This document shows, piece by piece, positions 1 through 6,973 of a DNA stretch of 32,691 nt. The DNA is from an uncultured Bacillota bacterium (GTDB lineage Bacteria; Bacillota; Clostridia; Oscillospirales; Oscillospiraceae): positions 1-32,691 of the forward strand of contig CANEFX010000026.1 of NCBI GenBank assembly GCA_947426945.1. The letters run 5' to 3'. A program made the translations under genes and the position numbers. Numbering within the stretch: the stretch's first letter is position 1; each line of letters begins with the position of its first letter. Under the pieces are notes generated by a model. That model did no database searches. It was not told the origin of the DNA and saw only the letters and a list, made by a program, of their open reading frames with translations.

Positions 1-52
1 TTCCTGCCTGTGGTCCCTTTTTTGTGCTGTCCGCACAACTTGGGGCGGTTCA
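1..52 (+). repeat. Left copy of a 52-bp terminal inverted repeat
   Basis: The first 52 bases are the exact reverse complement of 32637-32688. A small hairpin (TGTGC, five-base loop, GCACA) lies inside the unit at about 24-38. No transposase or integrase is linked to it. A repeat at both ends of an assembled fragment usually marks a multicopy sequence where assembly stopped, but a true invertible flank is also possible. Confidence 0.9.
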
Positions 53-73
53 CTGTACAGGTCGGGGAATTTT

Positions 74-2284
74 TTAAAACCGGTGCACCCAGCCCGAGAG
101 AAACCAGACCGGGAGGAGCCAGGTGAGCATGTAGATCAGCAGGTTTAAGGGGGACAGAGAGGTGTAAGCGCCCACGGAGGTGAGGTAGGCGGCCAGCAGC
201 ATCCCCAGCAGAGACCCCGCACAGCACAGGACAGCCCCAAGCCGGGCGGCCCAGCGCAGCCGCCTTGCAGCGGTGATGGACTCGGCGAAGGGGAGAAGTC
301 CTTCCCGGCACAGCAGGGCGGTGAGCACGCCGTCGTGGACCTGTTCCGGGTCGGACAGCTCCCGCCGGCGCTCCACGCCGGGGAAGGCCATTTTATCCGC
401 CGCCAGCTTAAACCGCTGCTGGAGCATGGAGGGAATCAGGTTAAAGTCACGGGTGGCCAGCACCGGCTCCACCTTCTCCAGCATCAGCGCGTCCAGGGCG
501 GGGAACACAGTGTCAGGCAGGGCATAGCTCAGGGCAAAGATGCCCGCCAGCTTGCCGTCGATGGCGCAGAAAACGGCATTTTTTACATTCAGGCCCTGGG
601 GCAGGCGGACCTTCATCAGCTTCATAAAGGCGGCGGAGCCCACCAGAACTTCGTCTCCCCGGATGGTAGAGGAAAGCCCGCCCCCCTCATGACAGGTCAG
701 CTGGCCGGATCGGCGCAGCAGGCCGCCCATGGACCGCAGCTGGTCGTGAAACAGCTGGGCCAGGCCGCTGCCCGAGTCTCGAATGAGGGTGGCCGTGTAA
801 GCTACCACCCGCTCGGCGGGGTAGTCGGGCATGACCTTAAAGCCGTTGAGCTCTACATAGCCGGGGGGAAAGAGGTCGCCGTCGGTCAGCAGGACGCAGG
901 CCCCCCGGCGGGAGACGGCGACGCCGGGCCAGCCGGCCAGGGCGGCCCCGATGGGGGTAAGCCGCCGGGCGGTTTTGTGGAAAGCCCGGCCGTAGGCCAG
1001 CGCGCCGCCAAAAGCGGCGGTGGCAGAAAACAGGGCGGACAGGGCCCACAGCAGCCTTTCTGGATGCTCCCCGCTCACAGAGACCGTCAGGGCCAGAGCT
1101 ATGTCGCCCAGAAAAAGCAGGGGACAGAACCGGCGGAAGATACGTTGGGCCCCGTCGTCAGCCTGAATCTGGCTGCCGAAGTCCGCCTCGGAGCCGGACC
1201 ATTTGGCATAAGCGTCCCGCTCGCTCCATTTGCGGGGGTCCAGGGTGACCCGGTAGGGTGTGGCGGAGGAGGCGGCGGTGCGGCAGGACAGCCGCAGGGC
1301 GCAGCGCTTGTGGTAACTGCCGTGGAGCAGGCAGAACAGCCCCGCCAGGCAGACCAGGGTGTAGGGCATGCGGCCGGCGGATTCTCCGGCCCGGGCCAGC
1401 TGCGCCGCGTCAGCCAGGGTAAAGCCGCAGGCCAGGGCGGCCATGGTGTCCATGCCGAAACGCAGGCGGAACGCCCGGCCGATTCCGATAAGCAGTATGT
1501 CGGCCGACAGCAGGATGCCCGCACCCAGCAGGCAGACGCACAGCCAGTACTGCACCTGGGGCTGATCCAGAGGGGGCTGCCAAGCCAGTCCCAGCAAGGG
1601 AAGAGCTGTCTGACACAGGGAGAGCAGGGTGAGAAAAAAGGTGAGCAGCACCCGCACGCGCATCCACTTCAGCCGCCTGCCGTATTTTCGGGCCAGCTCC
1701 TGGGGAGGGGTGTCCGGGAGAATGGGCTCCGGCAGTCTGGGGAAGCGCCACTGGCGGGGGGGAGGAGAATCGTCCACCTCCTCCCGGTCAGTACCGGGGA
1801 TGAGGCGCTCCAAGCGGCGGACCTCCTTCTTGTCAATGGCCTCGTCCTCTTCAAACATGTGGTCGGCGTAATCGTCTGCCTTTTGTCCCAGATCCCGGAG
1901 GAAGGATGTGAGCACGCTCTCCTCCTTGGGGAAGGGGATCACCGGGGCGGGCTCCTCCGGCAGGGGAGGGCCAACCTCCGGCTCGTCCCCGGCGCCGTCC
2001 GGCTCTTCCTCCGGCGGCCTCTCTTCCGTGCGGACAGGGGTCCCGGGAAAGGCCACCACCCTGCCCCCGGTGGGGGAATCGGGCCGAGGCCCGGGGGCAG
2101 GGCGCGGAAGCGAGGACAGGTCGATGGTGTTGAAGCGTTCTTCCGGCTCCTGGGGCGGCGGGGTGGGATGTCCGTACTCGGCCAGAATATCGTCCAGAGT
2201 GTAGTCCCCGCCGTCGGCGTCCCCGATCAGGGATTTGATATCGATCAGTTCGCCCTTGTTCAGTTGTCTGTCTTTGTCGCTCAT
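74..2284 (-). CDS. P-type ATPase-like membrane protein lacking catalytic motifs
   Basis: The 736-aa product starts with about 200 residues rich in proline and acidic residues, with no recognisable fold. Membrane segments follow at about 209-235, 246-268, 278-296, 305-324, 385-405 and 411-432, then a soluble part (440-675) and two last membrane segments (679-702, 710-730). This order matches P1B-type metal ATPases. A nucleotide-domain-like stretch can be seen (GGGLSS at 534-539, VLVGS at 546-550, AIDGKLAGIF at 574-583). The phosphorylation motif DKTG is replaced by TDGDLF at 467-472. The CPx membrane motif, TGD and GDGxND are all absent. It follows rlmB by 83 bp, with an AAGGAG ribosome site. 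I infer a non-pumping relative of P-type ATPases, perhaps a sensor or scaffold. The function is unknown, and the family link rests on motif order read by eye. Confidence 0.7.
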   Translation of the reverse strand: MSDKDRQLNKGELIDIKSLIGDADGGDYTLDDILAEYGHPTPPPQEPEERFNTIDLSSLPRPAPGPRPDSPTGGRVVAFPGTPVRTEERPPEEEPDGAGDEPEVGPPLPEEPAPVIPFPKEESVLTSFLRDLGQKADDYADHMFEEDEAIDKKEVRRLERLIPGTDREEVDDSPPPRQWRFPRLPEPILPDTPPQELARKYGRRLKWMRVRVLLTFFLTLLSLCQTALPLLGLAWQPPLDQPQVQYWLCVCLLGAGILLSADILLIGIGRAFRLRFGMDTMAALACGFTLADAAQLARAGESAGRMPYTLVCLAGLFCLLHGSYHKRCALRLSCRTAASSATPYRVTLDPRKWSERDAYAKWSGSEADFGSQIQADDGAQRIFRRFCPLLFLGDIALALTVSVSGEHPERLLWALSALFSATAAFGGALAYGRAFHKTARRLTPIGAALAGWPGVAVSRRGACVLLTDGDLFPPGYVELNGFKVMPDYPAERVVAYTATLIRDSGSGLAQLFHDQLRSMGGLLRRSGQLTCHEGGGLSSTIRGDEVLVGSAAFMKLMKVRLPQGLNVKNAVFCAIDGKLAGIFALSYALPDTVFPALDALMLEKVEPVLATRDFNLIPSMLQQRFKLAADKMAFPGVERRRELSDPEQVHDGVLTALLCREGLLPFAESITAARRLRWAARLGAVLCCAGSLLGMLLAAYLTSVGAYTSLSPLNLLIYMLTWLLPVWFLSGWVHRF

Positions 2285-2367
2285 GGGCGGGGCTCCTTGG
2301 TTTTGGTGTAGATTTGTTCCAAAAGCTTTCTTTGAAGGGAGTGGCTTTATCCCGCGGCCGACGGGGG

Positions 2368-3153
2368 TTATCCCCCTGTTCTCTGCCGCACCGCTTCGTA
2401 CAGCAGCACCGCGGCGGCGGCGGAGGCGTTTAGGGAGTTGATTTTTCCGAACATGGGGATGGACACGGTAAAATCGCAGCTCTCCTCCACCAGACGACCC
2501 AGGCCGGAGCCCTCGCTGCCGATGACGATGGCGGCGGAGCCCTTGAGGTCGGCCTTGTACAGGGGAGTTGTCCCATCCATGGCTGCCCCAAAGACCCAGA
2601 CTCCCTCCTCCTTCAGCTCCCTGAGCAGGGCGGGCAGATTGGGCACCCGGGCAACGGGGACATGGGACACCGCCCCGGCGGAGGTCTTGCCCACAATAGC
2701 GGTCAGACCGGCGGAGCGGCGCTTGGGAATGATCACTCCGTGGGCTCCGGCGGCGTCGGCGGTGCGAATAACCGCCCCCAGGTTGTGTGGGTCGCTGAGC
2801 TCATCGCACACCACAATGAGGGGCTTTTCCCCCTTTTCCCGGGCAGTGCGGAGGATGGCGTCCACCGAGGAGTATTCCCGGACGGCGGCCTGGGCAATGA
2901 CCCCCTGGTGAGAGTGGGTACGGCTCATGCCGTCCAGCTTGCGACGGTCGACGTCTGCCACCACAATGCCCTTTTCCCGGGCGGCAGAGGCGATGTGGCC
3001 CAGGGCGGCATCGGTTTCTCCCCTGGCGATAAAAATTTTGTCGATGGAAACCCCGGCTCGCAGGGCTTCGATCACAGCGTTGCGGCCCTCAATGATACCG
3101 TCGTTCTCCTGCTCCACGGGGGCGGAGCGGCGCAGAGGGGGGCGTTTATTCAT
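2368..3153 (-). CDS. rlmB: 23S rRNA (guanosine-2'-O)-methyltransferase, TrmH/SpoU family
   Basis: The 261-aa protein has the full SpoU (SPOUT) layout. A short N-terminal substrate-binding domain begins near IIEGRNAVIEAL (20-31). The methyltransferase core carries motif 1 (N124 to R130 with TADAAG after it), motif 2 (GSEGSGL, 212-218) and motif 3 (SIPM to SLNAS, 231-244), which form the SAM-binding trefoil knot. The family methylates ribose 2'-OH groups; RlmB acts on G2251 of 23S rRNA in the cytoplasm, and the length fits RlmB rather than longer TrmH relatives. The exact target cannot be proven here. It lies between spoIVB and the ATPase-like gene on the same strand. In many clostridia this gene sits near cysS, which is not the case here. 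Confidence 0.9.
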   Translation of the reverse strand: MNKRPPLRRSAPVEQENDGIIEGRNAVIEALRAGVSIDKIFIARGETDAALGHIASAAREKGIVVADVDRRKLDGMSRTHSHQGVIAQAAVREYSSVDAILRTAREKGEKPLIVVCDELSDPHNLGAVIRTADAAGAHGVIIPKRRSAGLTAIVGKTSAGAVSHVPVARVPNLPALLRELKEEGVWVFGAAMDGTTPLYKADLKGSAAIVIGSEGSGLGRLVEESCDFTVSIPMFGKINSLNASAAAAVLLYEAVRQRTGG

Positions 3154-3248
3154 AGGTATTCATCCTTCCGGCGTCAAATCACATACAAAATTTATTTTAC
3201 CACATTTGTCTGCCGGTGGGAAGTGAAAATTTCTGAATCCGCATACAA

Positions 3249-3283
3249 GCCTGCGGACCCGGATTAACCCCAGGTCCGCAGGC
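3249..3283 (-). terminator. Hairpin downstream of spoIVB, probable terminator
   Basis: Perfect 11-bp arms (GCCTGCGGACC and its complement) enclose a 13-base loop just after the spoIVB stop. The trailing sequence on the minus strand (CTTGTAT) is only weakly U-rich, so termination may be partial, with some reading into rlmB. Confidence 0.5.
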
Positions 3284-3289
3284 CCGTGC

Positions 3290-4402
3290 CTATCCGGCGG
3301 CCTGTTTTTCTCCGACCGCCTGCTTCAGCATGTTCTCCGCCAAAATGCCGTAACCCCGGGTGGGGTCATTGACCAGCACGTGAGTCACAGCTCCCACCAG
3401 CCGTCCGTTCTGCAGGATGGGAGAGCCGCTCATCCCCTGAACGATGCCGCCGGTGGCAGAGAGAAGATCAGGATCGGTCACCTCCACCATCATGCTCCGG
3501 GTACCGTCCCCCGCCGGGTACAGGTGGGTGATCCGAATGTCGAATTCCTCCACCTCGTCCCCCCGGATATTGGACAGAATAGTGGCCGGACCGGTCTCTA
3601 CCTGACTCCGGGTGGCCACCTCCACCACTTTGGCCCCGCCGCCCACCATCTGGCTGGGCATCTGACCGAAGATGCCAAGGTTGGTGTTGGCGTACAGGGT
3701 GCCCAGGTCCCGGGTCAGGTCAAACTGGCCATGGAGCTCGCCGGGCGTGCCGCTGGTCCCCTTCTTTACCTCAGATACGCTGGCGGGCATAATGCTGCCG
3801 GACTCCAGCGGCATGAGCATGGCGGTGTCCACGTCATTGATGCCGTGGCCCAGGGCACCGAATACGCCGCTGGACGGGTCGTAGAAGGTCATAGTGCCGA
3901 TGCCGGCCATGGAGTCCCGCAGCCACACCCCCAGCTGATAGACTCCCTGGCTGTTTTCCACTGCGGCTGCCGTCAGTTGGAGCTGCCGCTGACCCCGCAT
4001 CGCCTGAATAGTGAGGGGTTCGTCCTCATATCGAGACACGAGAGCCTGGACCTCTTCAATGGTGTCTACCTCACCGCCGTTGATGTGGGTAATGACATCC
4101 CCCGTCTTCAGGCCGCAGTCCCGGCCGGGACAGGAGGTTCCGTCCTGGGTCTCCACAGGGGACAGGCCGACCACCAGCACGCCGTCGGAAAACAGCTTGA
4201 TGCCCACCGCCTTGCCCAGGGGGATCACCCTGCGGGCGGCCCCGGCCGGCTGGACCGCCGCCGGGAACTCCACCGGAGCGGAGGCCGCCACCGCTGCGGC
4301 TCCGGCCCGCCGTCCCGACAGCGCGAGAGACAGGCAGACCACCGCGCCCAAGACGATCAGGCCCAGCACCCCCGGCCCCTTTTTCTTTTCTTGTTCCATC
4401 AT
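3290..4402 (-). CDS. spoIVB: SpoIVB-type serine peptidase (S55), sporulation checkpoint protease
   Basis: The product is about 370 aa. It has an N-terminal membrane anchor (about 10-30), a PDZ domain (about 60-140) and an S55 protease domain. Likely catalytic residues are H186 in GALGHG, D310 in VTDPDLL and S325 in VQGMSGSP, matching the B. subtilis SpoIVB triad pattern. In B. subtilis the protease is secreted from the forespore and cleaves SpoIVFA, releasing pro-sigma-K processing. Two ATGs in tandem (4402 and 4399) follow GGGGGTGG; the second has the better spacing (7 bases). The upstream hairpin ends only about 15 bases before the start, so any promoter must lie upstream of it or overlap it. 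Its presence supports a spore-forming host. Confidence 0.92.
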   Translation of the reverse strand: MMEQEKKKGPGVLGLIVLGAVVCLSLALSGRRAGAAAVAASAPVEFPAAVQPAGAARRVIPLGKAVGIKLFSDGVLVVGLSPVETQDGTSCPGRDCGLKTGDVITHINGGEVDTIEEVQALVSRYEDEPLTIQAMRGQRQLQLTAAAVENSQGVYQLGVWLRDSMAGIGTMTFYDPSSGVFGALGHGINDVDTAMLMPLESGSIMPASVSEVKKGTSGTPGELHGQFDLTRDLGTLYANTNLGIFGQMPSQMVGGGAKVVEVATRSQVETGPATILSNIRGDEVEEFDIRITHLYPAGDGTRSMMVEVTDPDLLSATGGIVQGMSGSPILQNGRLVGAVTHVLVNDPTRGYGILAENMLKQAVGEKQAAG

Positions 4403-4416
4403 TCCACCCCCTTGCC

Positions 4417-4458
4417 GAAAATAAAAGAGCGGACGGACCTGAAAAGCCGTCCGCCCTC
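4417..4458 (-). terminator. Intrinsic terminator after the ArsC/Spx-like gene
   Basis: On the minus strand a CGGACGG/CCGTCCG stem extended by GAG/CTC is followed by TTTTATTTT. It lies between the ArsC/Spx-like gene and spoIVB, immediately ahead of the spoIVB ribosome site. Confidence 0.7.
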
Positions 4459-4586
4459 TCATTATGGCCGGAGATTTTATGATTCAACCGTGGGGAGGAA
4501 TTCCACCCTTTCCAGCGCCGCCGGCGCCGCTGCCGCGGGCGCTGGGTGGGCAAGGTTTTCCTGGGGCTTCTTTGAAAATCTGGAAA

Positions 4587-4937
4587 TTATTTCAGTGCGT
4601 CCTCCCACTCCGCCTGCCGGAAGCCGGTGAAGACAAAGTCGTCTCCCACCAGAATGGGCCGCTTGACCAGCATGCCGTCGCCGGCCAGCAGTGCCAGCTG
4701 CTCCTCCTCGCTCATGCCGGCCAGCCTGTCTTTCAGGCCCAGTGCCCGGTACTGCATTCCGGAGGTGTTAAAAAATTTTTTCAGCGGCAGGCCGCTCTGC
4801 TTCCACCAGGCCCTCAGCTCATCCACGGTGGGATTTTCCTCCTTGATGTGCCGCGCCTCATAGGAAGCGCCCCGGCTGTCCAGGAATTTTTTGGCCCTCT
4901 GACAGGTCGTGCATTTGGGGTACCATAGAAACAGCAT
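4587..4937 (-). CDS. ArsC/Spx/YffB-family thioredoxin-fold protein
   Basis: This 116-aa protein opens with a beta strand and the redox motif C9-T-T-C12 in YPKCTTC. It ends with the family signature around VKRPIL and a GF-R stretch near residues 91-105. Spx and MgsR carry CxxC at this position, whereas classical arsenate reductases of this fold have a single active cysteine. The two cysteines therefore make a thiol-based regulator or generic reductase as likely as arsenate reduction. The start at 4937 follows AAGGAG and gives the normal family length; an upstream in-frame ATG would add residues with no family match. It has its own promoter (4966-4994) and terminator, and no arsenic genes are nearby. 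Confidence 0.85.
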   Translation of the reverse strand: MLFLWYPKCTTCQRAKKFLDSRGASYEARHIKEENPTVDELRAWWKQSGLPLKKFFNTSGMQYRALGLKDRLAGMSEEEQLALLAGDGMLVKRPILVGDDFVFTGFRQAEWEDALK

Positions 4938-4965
4938 AGCGCCGTGCTCCTTTCCTGTTTTTTCT

Positions 4966-4994
4966 ATTGTACCATATTTTGAAAAAACACACAA
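4966..4994 (-). promoter_or_regulatory. Sigma-A-type promoter of the ArsC/Spx-like gene
   Basis: On the minus strand TTGTGT and TACAAT are separated by 17 bases. The -10 element lies 29 bases ahead of the start codon and the ribosome site is in between. Confidence 0.6.
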
Positions 4995-4995
4995 C

Positions 4996-5175
4996 CTAAT
5001 CCTGCCCCAGCTCCTCAGCCAACATTTTCAGTTCTCCTAAGGTGGACACGGTAATTTCGCTCTCCAGCAGACGCAGCCGGGCTCTGGCAGGCATCCGGTC
5101 CCAGTAGGACAGCAGGGCGGCGTCGTGGCCCACCACATCCTGGGGCAGACGGTAATACTGCTCAAACTGCTCCAT
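4996..5175 (-). CDS. Small hypothetical protein, 59 aa
   Basis: The frame starting at 5175 has a strong ribosome site (GGAGGAGGG) and encodes a soluble, mostly helical acidic protein beginning MEQFEQYYRLPQ. I recognise no domain. Its central part (DVVGHDAALLSYWDRMP) and leucine-rich C-terminal half look like a folded short protein, not noise. A longer in-frame start at 5235 exists, but its extra residues are basic, low-complexity and cover the ribosome site. The stop codon overlaps the -35 region of the promoter for the next gene. Confidence 0.7.
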   Translation of the reverse strand: MEQFEQYYRLPQDVVGHDAALLSYWDRMPARARLRLLESEITVSTLGELKMLAEELGQD

Positions 5176-5265
5176 GGCTTCTTCCCTCCTCCGCTTTAGT
5201 CTGTCCGAAGACAGGGCGGACCATGCGCGGGGCAAAAAATCGGCAGCCCGGGGAAGGGCTGCCGA

Positions 5266-6198
5266 TTACTCCGATTTATAATCAAAACGGCTGTAAAACG
5301 CTTTGATCCGGTCAATAAAGGCTCGGGCGGCGGGAGAAAGAAAGCCGTTTTTCTTATACACCACCGCCAGGGGACAGGTCAAGGGCGGGTCGTCCACCGT
5401 AAAGCAGGCCAGCCGGTCCAGATAGGGGGTGCGGGAAACGCCGCTTTCCTGCAGAAAGGCGAACCCCATCCTCTCCGCCGCCAGATTGATGGCGGTAGTG
5501 GTGTTGGTGGTTACCAGGATATTCTGAGGCTCCATGCTGTGGACAGAGAAGGTGTTGTACAGCAGCTTGGAGAGCCGCCAGTCAGGGGGCAGCATCATAA
5601 TCCGCACATGCTCCAACAGCCGCAGGTCGGGAAAGGGTCTGGGGTCAGCGTAGGTGCTGTCCAATTCCTGAAGGAGGGGATGGTCCCGTCGGCCCACCAG
5701 GAAGATCCGCTCCCGCATCACCGGCTCGTAGGTCAGCTCGGTCAGGTCGCTGGGGGGCTGCATCACGCAGAAATCGATGACGTTGGCCTCCGCCAACTCT
5801 CCCAGCTCGGGTACGGAAGCCTCGTGAAGGACCACCTGAACGTCCGGGTACTGCTCCTCGAACAGGGGCAGGATATCAGGCATCAGGATGGCTCCCCGCC
5901 AGGGAGACACGCCGATATGGAGCACCGGCCGCTTTTTGTCCTGGAGGTCCCGCAGGTCGCTGACCAGCTGCCGGTCCAGGTAGCTCTGCCGTTCCAGATA
6001 GGCGTGGAACAGCTCTCCCGCCGGAGTGAGCCGCAGCGGGGAGTGGGAGCGGTCCAGCAGGACCACCCCCAGACTTCCCTCCAGCTTGGCCAGGTACTGG
6101 CTCAGATAGGGCTGGGAGAGATAGAGCCGTTCCGCCGCCCGGGAAATGCTGCGTTCCTTGACGATGGTGAGAAAGTAGTCCGGATTTTTGACGAACAT
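5266..6198 (-). CDS. LysR-family transcriptional regulator
   Basis: The 310-aa protein has the LysR layout. A winged helix-turn-helix lies at about 1-60 (SISRAAERLYLSQPYLSQ is the recognition region), then a linker helix and a two-lobed ligand-binding domain (about 92-300), beginning LHIGVSPWRG. The ligand cannot be read from sequence. Many LysR proteins control a divergent neighbour, but here the gene lies 7 bp downstream of the HIT gene with no good ribosome site of its own. It is probably translated by coupling in the same message, which makes the usual divergent-target rule uninformative. Confidence 0.9.
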   Translation of the reverse strand: MFVKNPDYFLTIVKERSISRAAERLYLSQPYLSQYLAKLEGSLGVVLLDRSHSPLRLTPAGELFHAYLERQSYLDRQLVSDLRDLQDKKRPVLHIGVSPWRGAILMPDILPLFEEQYPDVQVVLHEASVPELGELAEANVIDFCVMQPPSDLTELTYEPVMRERIFLVGRRDHPLLQELDSTYADPRPFPDLRLLEHVRIMMLPPDWRLSKLLYNTFSVHSMEPQNILVTTNTTTAINLAAERMGFAFLQESGVSRTPYLDRLACFTVDDPPLTCPLAVVYKKNGFLSPAARAFIDRIKAFYSRFDYKSE

Positions 6199-6205
6199 AG
6201 CCGTA

Positions 6206-6544
6206 TCAGCCCGGAGGCCAGGTCATGTCCCGGCCGGCCAGCACGTGGAAGTGGAGGTGGGGCACGCTCTGGCCAGCCTGCTCCCCGATGTTGGACACCA
6301 CCCGGTAGCTTTGAAGCCCCAGCCTTTTGGCCTCCCGGGCGATGACGGTGAAGATGTGGGCCACGGTGGCGGCGTTGTCCTCATTCACCTCGGCCACCGA
6401 GCCGATGTGCTCCTTGGGAATCACCAGAAAGTGGGTGGGGGCCTGAGGGTCGATGTCGTGGAAGGCCAGGCACTTCTCGTCCTCGTACACCTTGCTGGAC
6501 GGAATCTCCCCGGCGGCGATCTTGCAGAATAAACAGTCGGACAT
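6206..6544 (-). CDS. HIT-family (histidine triad) nucleotide-binding hydrolase
   Basis: This 112-aa protein matches HinT-type proteins: C4-x2-C7 (a zinc pair with H46), the LVIPKEH strand, and the triad H96-x-H98-x-H100 in VPHLHFHVLAG. HinT enzymes hydrolyse purine nucleoside phosphoramidates and acyl-adenylates in the cytoplasm. The start at 6544 follows GGAGG at good spacing and gives the expected length. A promoter (6611-6638) and a strong terminator-like hairpin (6570-6592) lie ahead of it, so expression may be attenuated. The LysR gene follows in the same unit. Confidence 0.93.
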   Translation of the reverse strand: MSDCLFCKIAAGEIPSSKVYEDEKCLAFHDIDPQAPTHFLVIPKEHIGSVAEVNEDNAATVAHIFTVIAREAKRLGLQSYRVVSNIGEQAGQSVPHLHFHVLAGRDMTWPPG

Positions 6545-6568
6545 TGGGAAACCTCCTTTGTGATGAAA

Positions 6569-6593
6569 AGGGCCCCGCCGCAGGCGGGGCCCT
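6569..6593 (-). terminator. Terminator-like hairpin in the HIT gene leader
   Basis: On the minus strand GGGCCCCGCC, a three-base loop and GGCGGGGCCC are followed by TTTTC. It lies between the likely transcription start (about 6604) and the ribosome site of the HIT gene, so it is in the leader and not after a gene. Confidence 0.6.
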
Positions 6594-6610
6594 CTCCTTG
6601 CGGTAATTTC

Positions 6611-6638
6611 ATTGTACCGCATTTTTCCGGAATTGCAA
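6611..6638 (-). promoter_or_regulatory. Promoter of the HIT-LysR unit
   Basis: On the minus strand TTGCAA and TACAAT are separated by 16 bases. It is back to back with the toxin promoter that starts at 6657. Confidence 0.6.
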
Positions 6639-6656
6639 GATTTACTTTTCGTTCCG

Positions 6657-6685
6657 TTGCGAAGGCTGTCGAAAGCTGGTATAAT
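6657..6685 (+). promoter_or_regulatory. Promoter of the small toxin-like gene
   Basis: TTGCGA and a perfect TATAAT are separated by 17 bases. The expected transcript starts near 6692 and ends at the hairpin at 6852-6882, giving about 200 bases. Confidence 0.75.
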
Positions 6686-6724
6686 CATGCTGCTGCCCCA
6701 CCCTATACTGGCAACAGGAAGGGG

Positions 6725-6757
6725 GTGAGTACATGGTAATGGTCCTAAATTTCTTAG
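6725..6757 (+). repeat. Direct repeats DRa and DRb, copy 1, over the toxin start
   Basis: GTGAGTACATGGT (6725-6737) and CTAAATTTCTTAG (6745-6757) are each repeated exactly at 6892-6904 and 6910-6922. Copy 1 covers part of the ribosome site, the start codon and the first codons of the peptide. Confidence 0.9.
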
Positions 6758-6831
6758 TGTCGGTCGCAGCAGGAGTAGCAGCCTACTACATCTGCAAGCG
6801 GCTTGACCGGCATGACCACAGGGAGCAGTAA
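6733..6831 (+). CDS. Fst-like 32-aa hydrophobic peptide, putative type I toxin
   Basis: The frame encodes 32 residues: a single hydrophobic segment (about 4-20, VLNFLVSVAAGVAAYY) and then a charged tail KRLDRHDHREQ. This is the layout of Fst/Ldr membrane toxins, where a short membrane helix precedes a polar tail containing a WL/VLD-like motif. Family membership is inferred, as sequence identity to Fst is low. The ribosome site is AAGGGGGTG at 6719-6727; bases 6722-6727 can pair with CACCCT at 6699-6704, which would hide it, as the upstream helix of fst mRNA does. A second ATG two codons on is an alternative start. The start region carries two direct repeats that recur past the terminator, where an antisense transcript would begin. 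Confidence 0.75.
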   Translation: MVMVLNFLVSVAAGVAAYYICKRLDRHDHREQ

Positions 6832-6851
6832 GCCCGCCCCGGCAAAGGTTG

Positions 6852-6890
6852 ACCCCCGAAGAGAGCCTACCTCTTCGGGGGTCGCCTTTT
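6852..6890 (+). terminator. Terminator shared by the toxin mRNA and antisense RNA
   Basis: Perfect 12-bp arms (ACCCCCGAAGAG and its complement) are followed on the plus strand by CGCCTTTTT. It closes the toxin transcript; the antisense RNA would read into the same hairpin from the other side. Confidence 0.85.
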
Positions 6891-6891
6891 T

Positions 6892-6922
6892 GTGAGTACA
6901 TGGTGTCCACTAAATTTCTTAG
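6892..6922 (+). repeat. Direct repeats DRa and DRb, copy 2
   Basis: GTGAGTACATGGT (6892-6904) and CTAAATTTCTTAG (6910-6922) repeat the toxin start region beyond its terminator. The spacer is five bases, against seven in copy 1. The repeated ATG here opens no useful reading frame. Confidence 0.9.
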
Positions 6923-6930
6923 CTGAGGTC

Positions 6931-6960
6931 ATTATACCACAGTCCCCCTAGTATATGCAA
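6931..6960 (-). promoter_or_regulatory. Promoter of the putative antisense RNA
   Basis: On the minus strand TTGCAT and a perfect TATAAT are separated by 18 bases. No coding frame follows on that strand, only the repeats and the hairpin. Confidence 0.7.
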
Positions 6961-6973
6961 GAGGGAATTTTTT

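Larger units (their letters stand above)
6848..6924 (-). ncRNA. Putative antisense RNA antitoxin, about 75 nt
   Basis: A promoter at 6931-6960 would start a minus-strand RNA near 6924. It would first carry the complement of the second repeat pair (6892-6922), able to pair with the toxin start region, and then the terminator hairpin shared with the toxin mRNA. The size and order match RNA II of the pAD1 par locus (about 65 nt). The U-tract on this strand is weak (CAACCTTTG), so the 3' end is uncertain. Confidence 0.6.

Noticed and set aside
335-2311. Long plus-strand open frame (658 codons) opposite the ATPase-like gene
   Set aside because: It mirrors a G+C-rich minus-strand gene, has a glycine/glutamine-heavy composition with no domain, and lacks a ribosome site. 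The minus-strand protein has membrane segments and a family-like order.
4587-4937. Arsenate reductase as a firm call
   Set aside because: The CxxC pair and lack of arsenic genes leave Spx-like or generic thiol roles equally open, so only the family is named.
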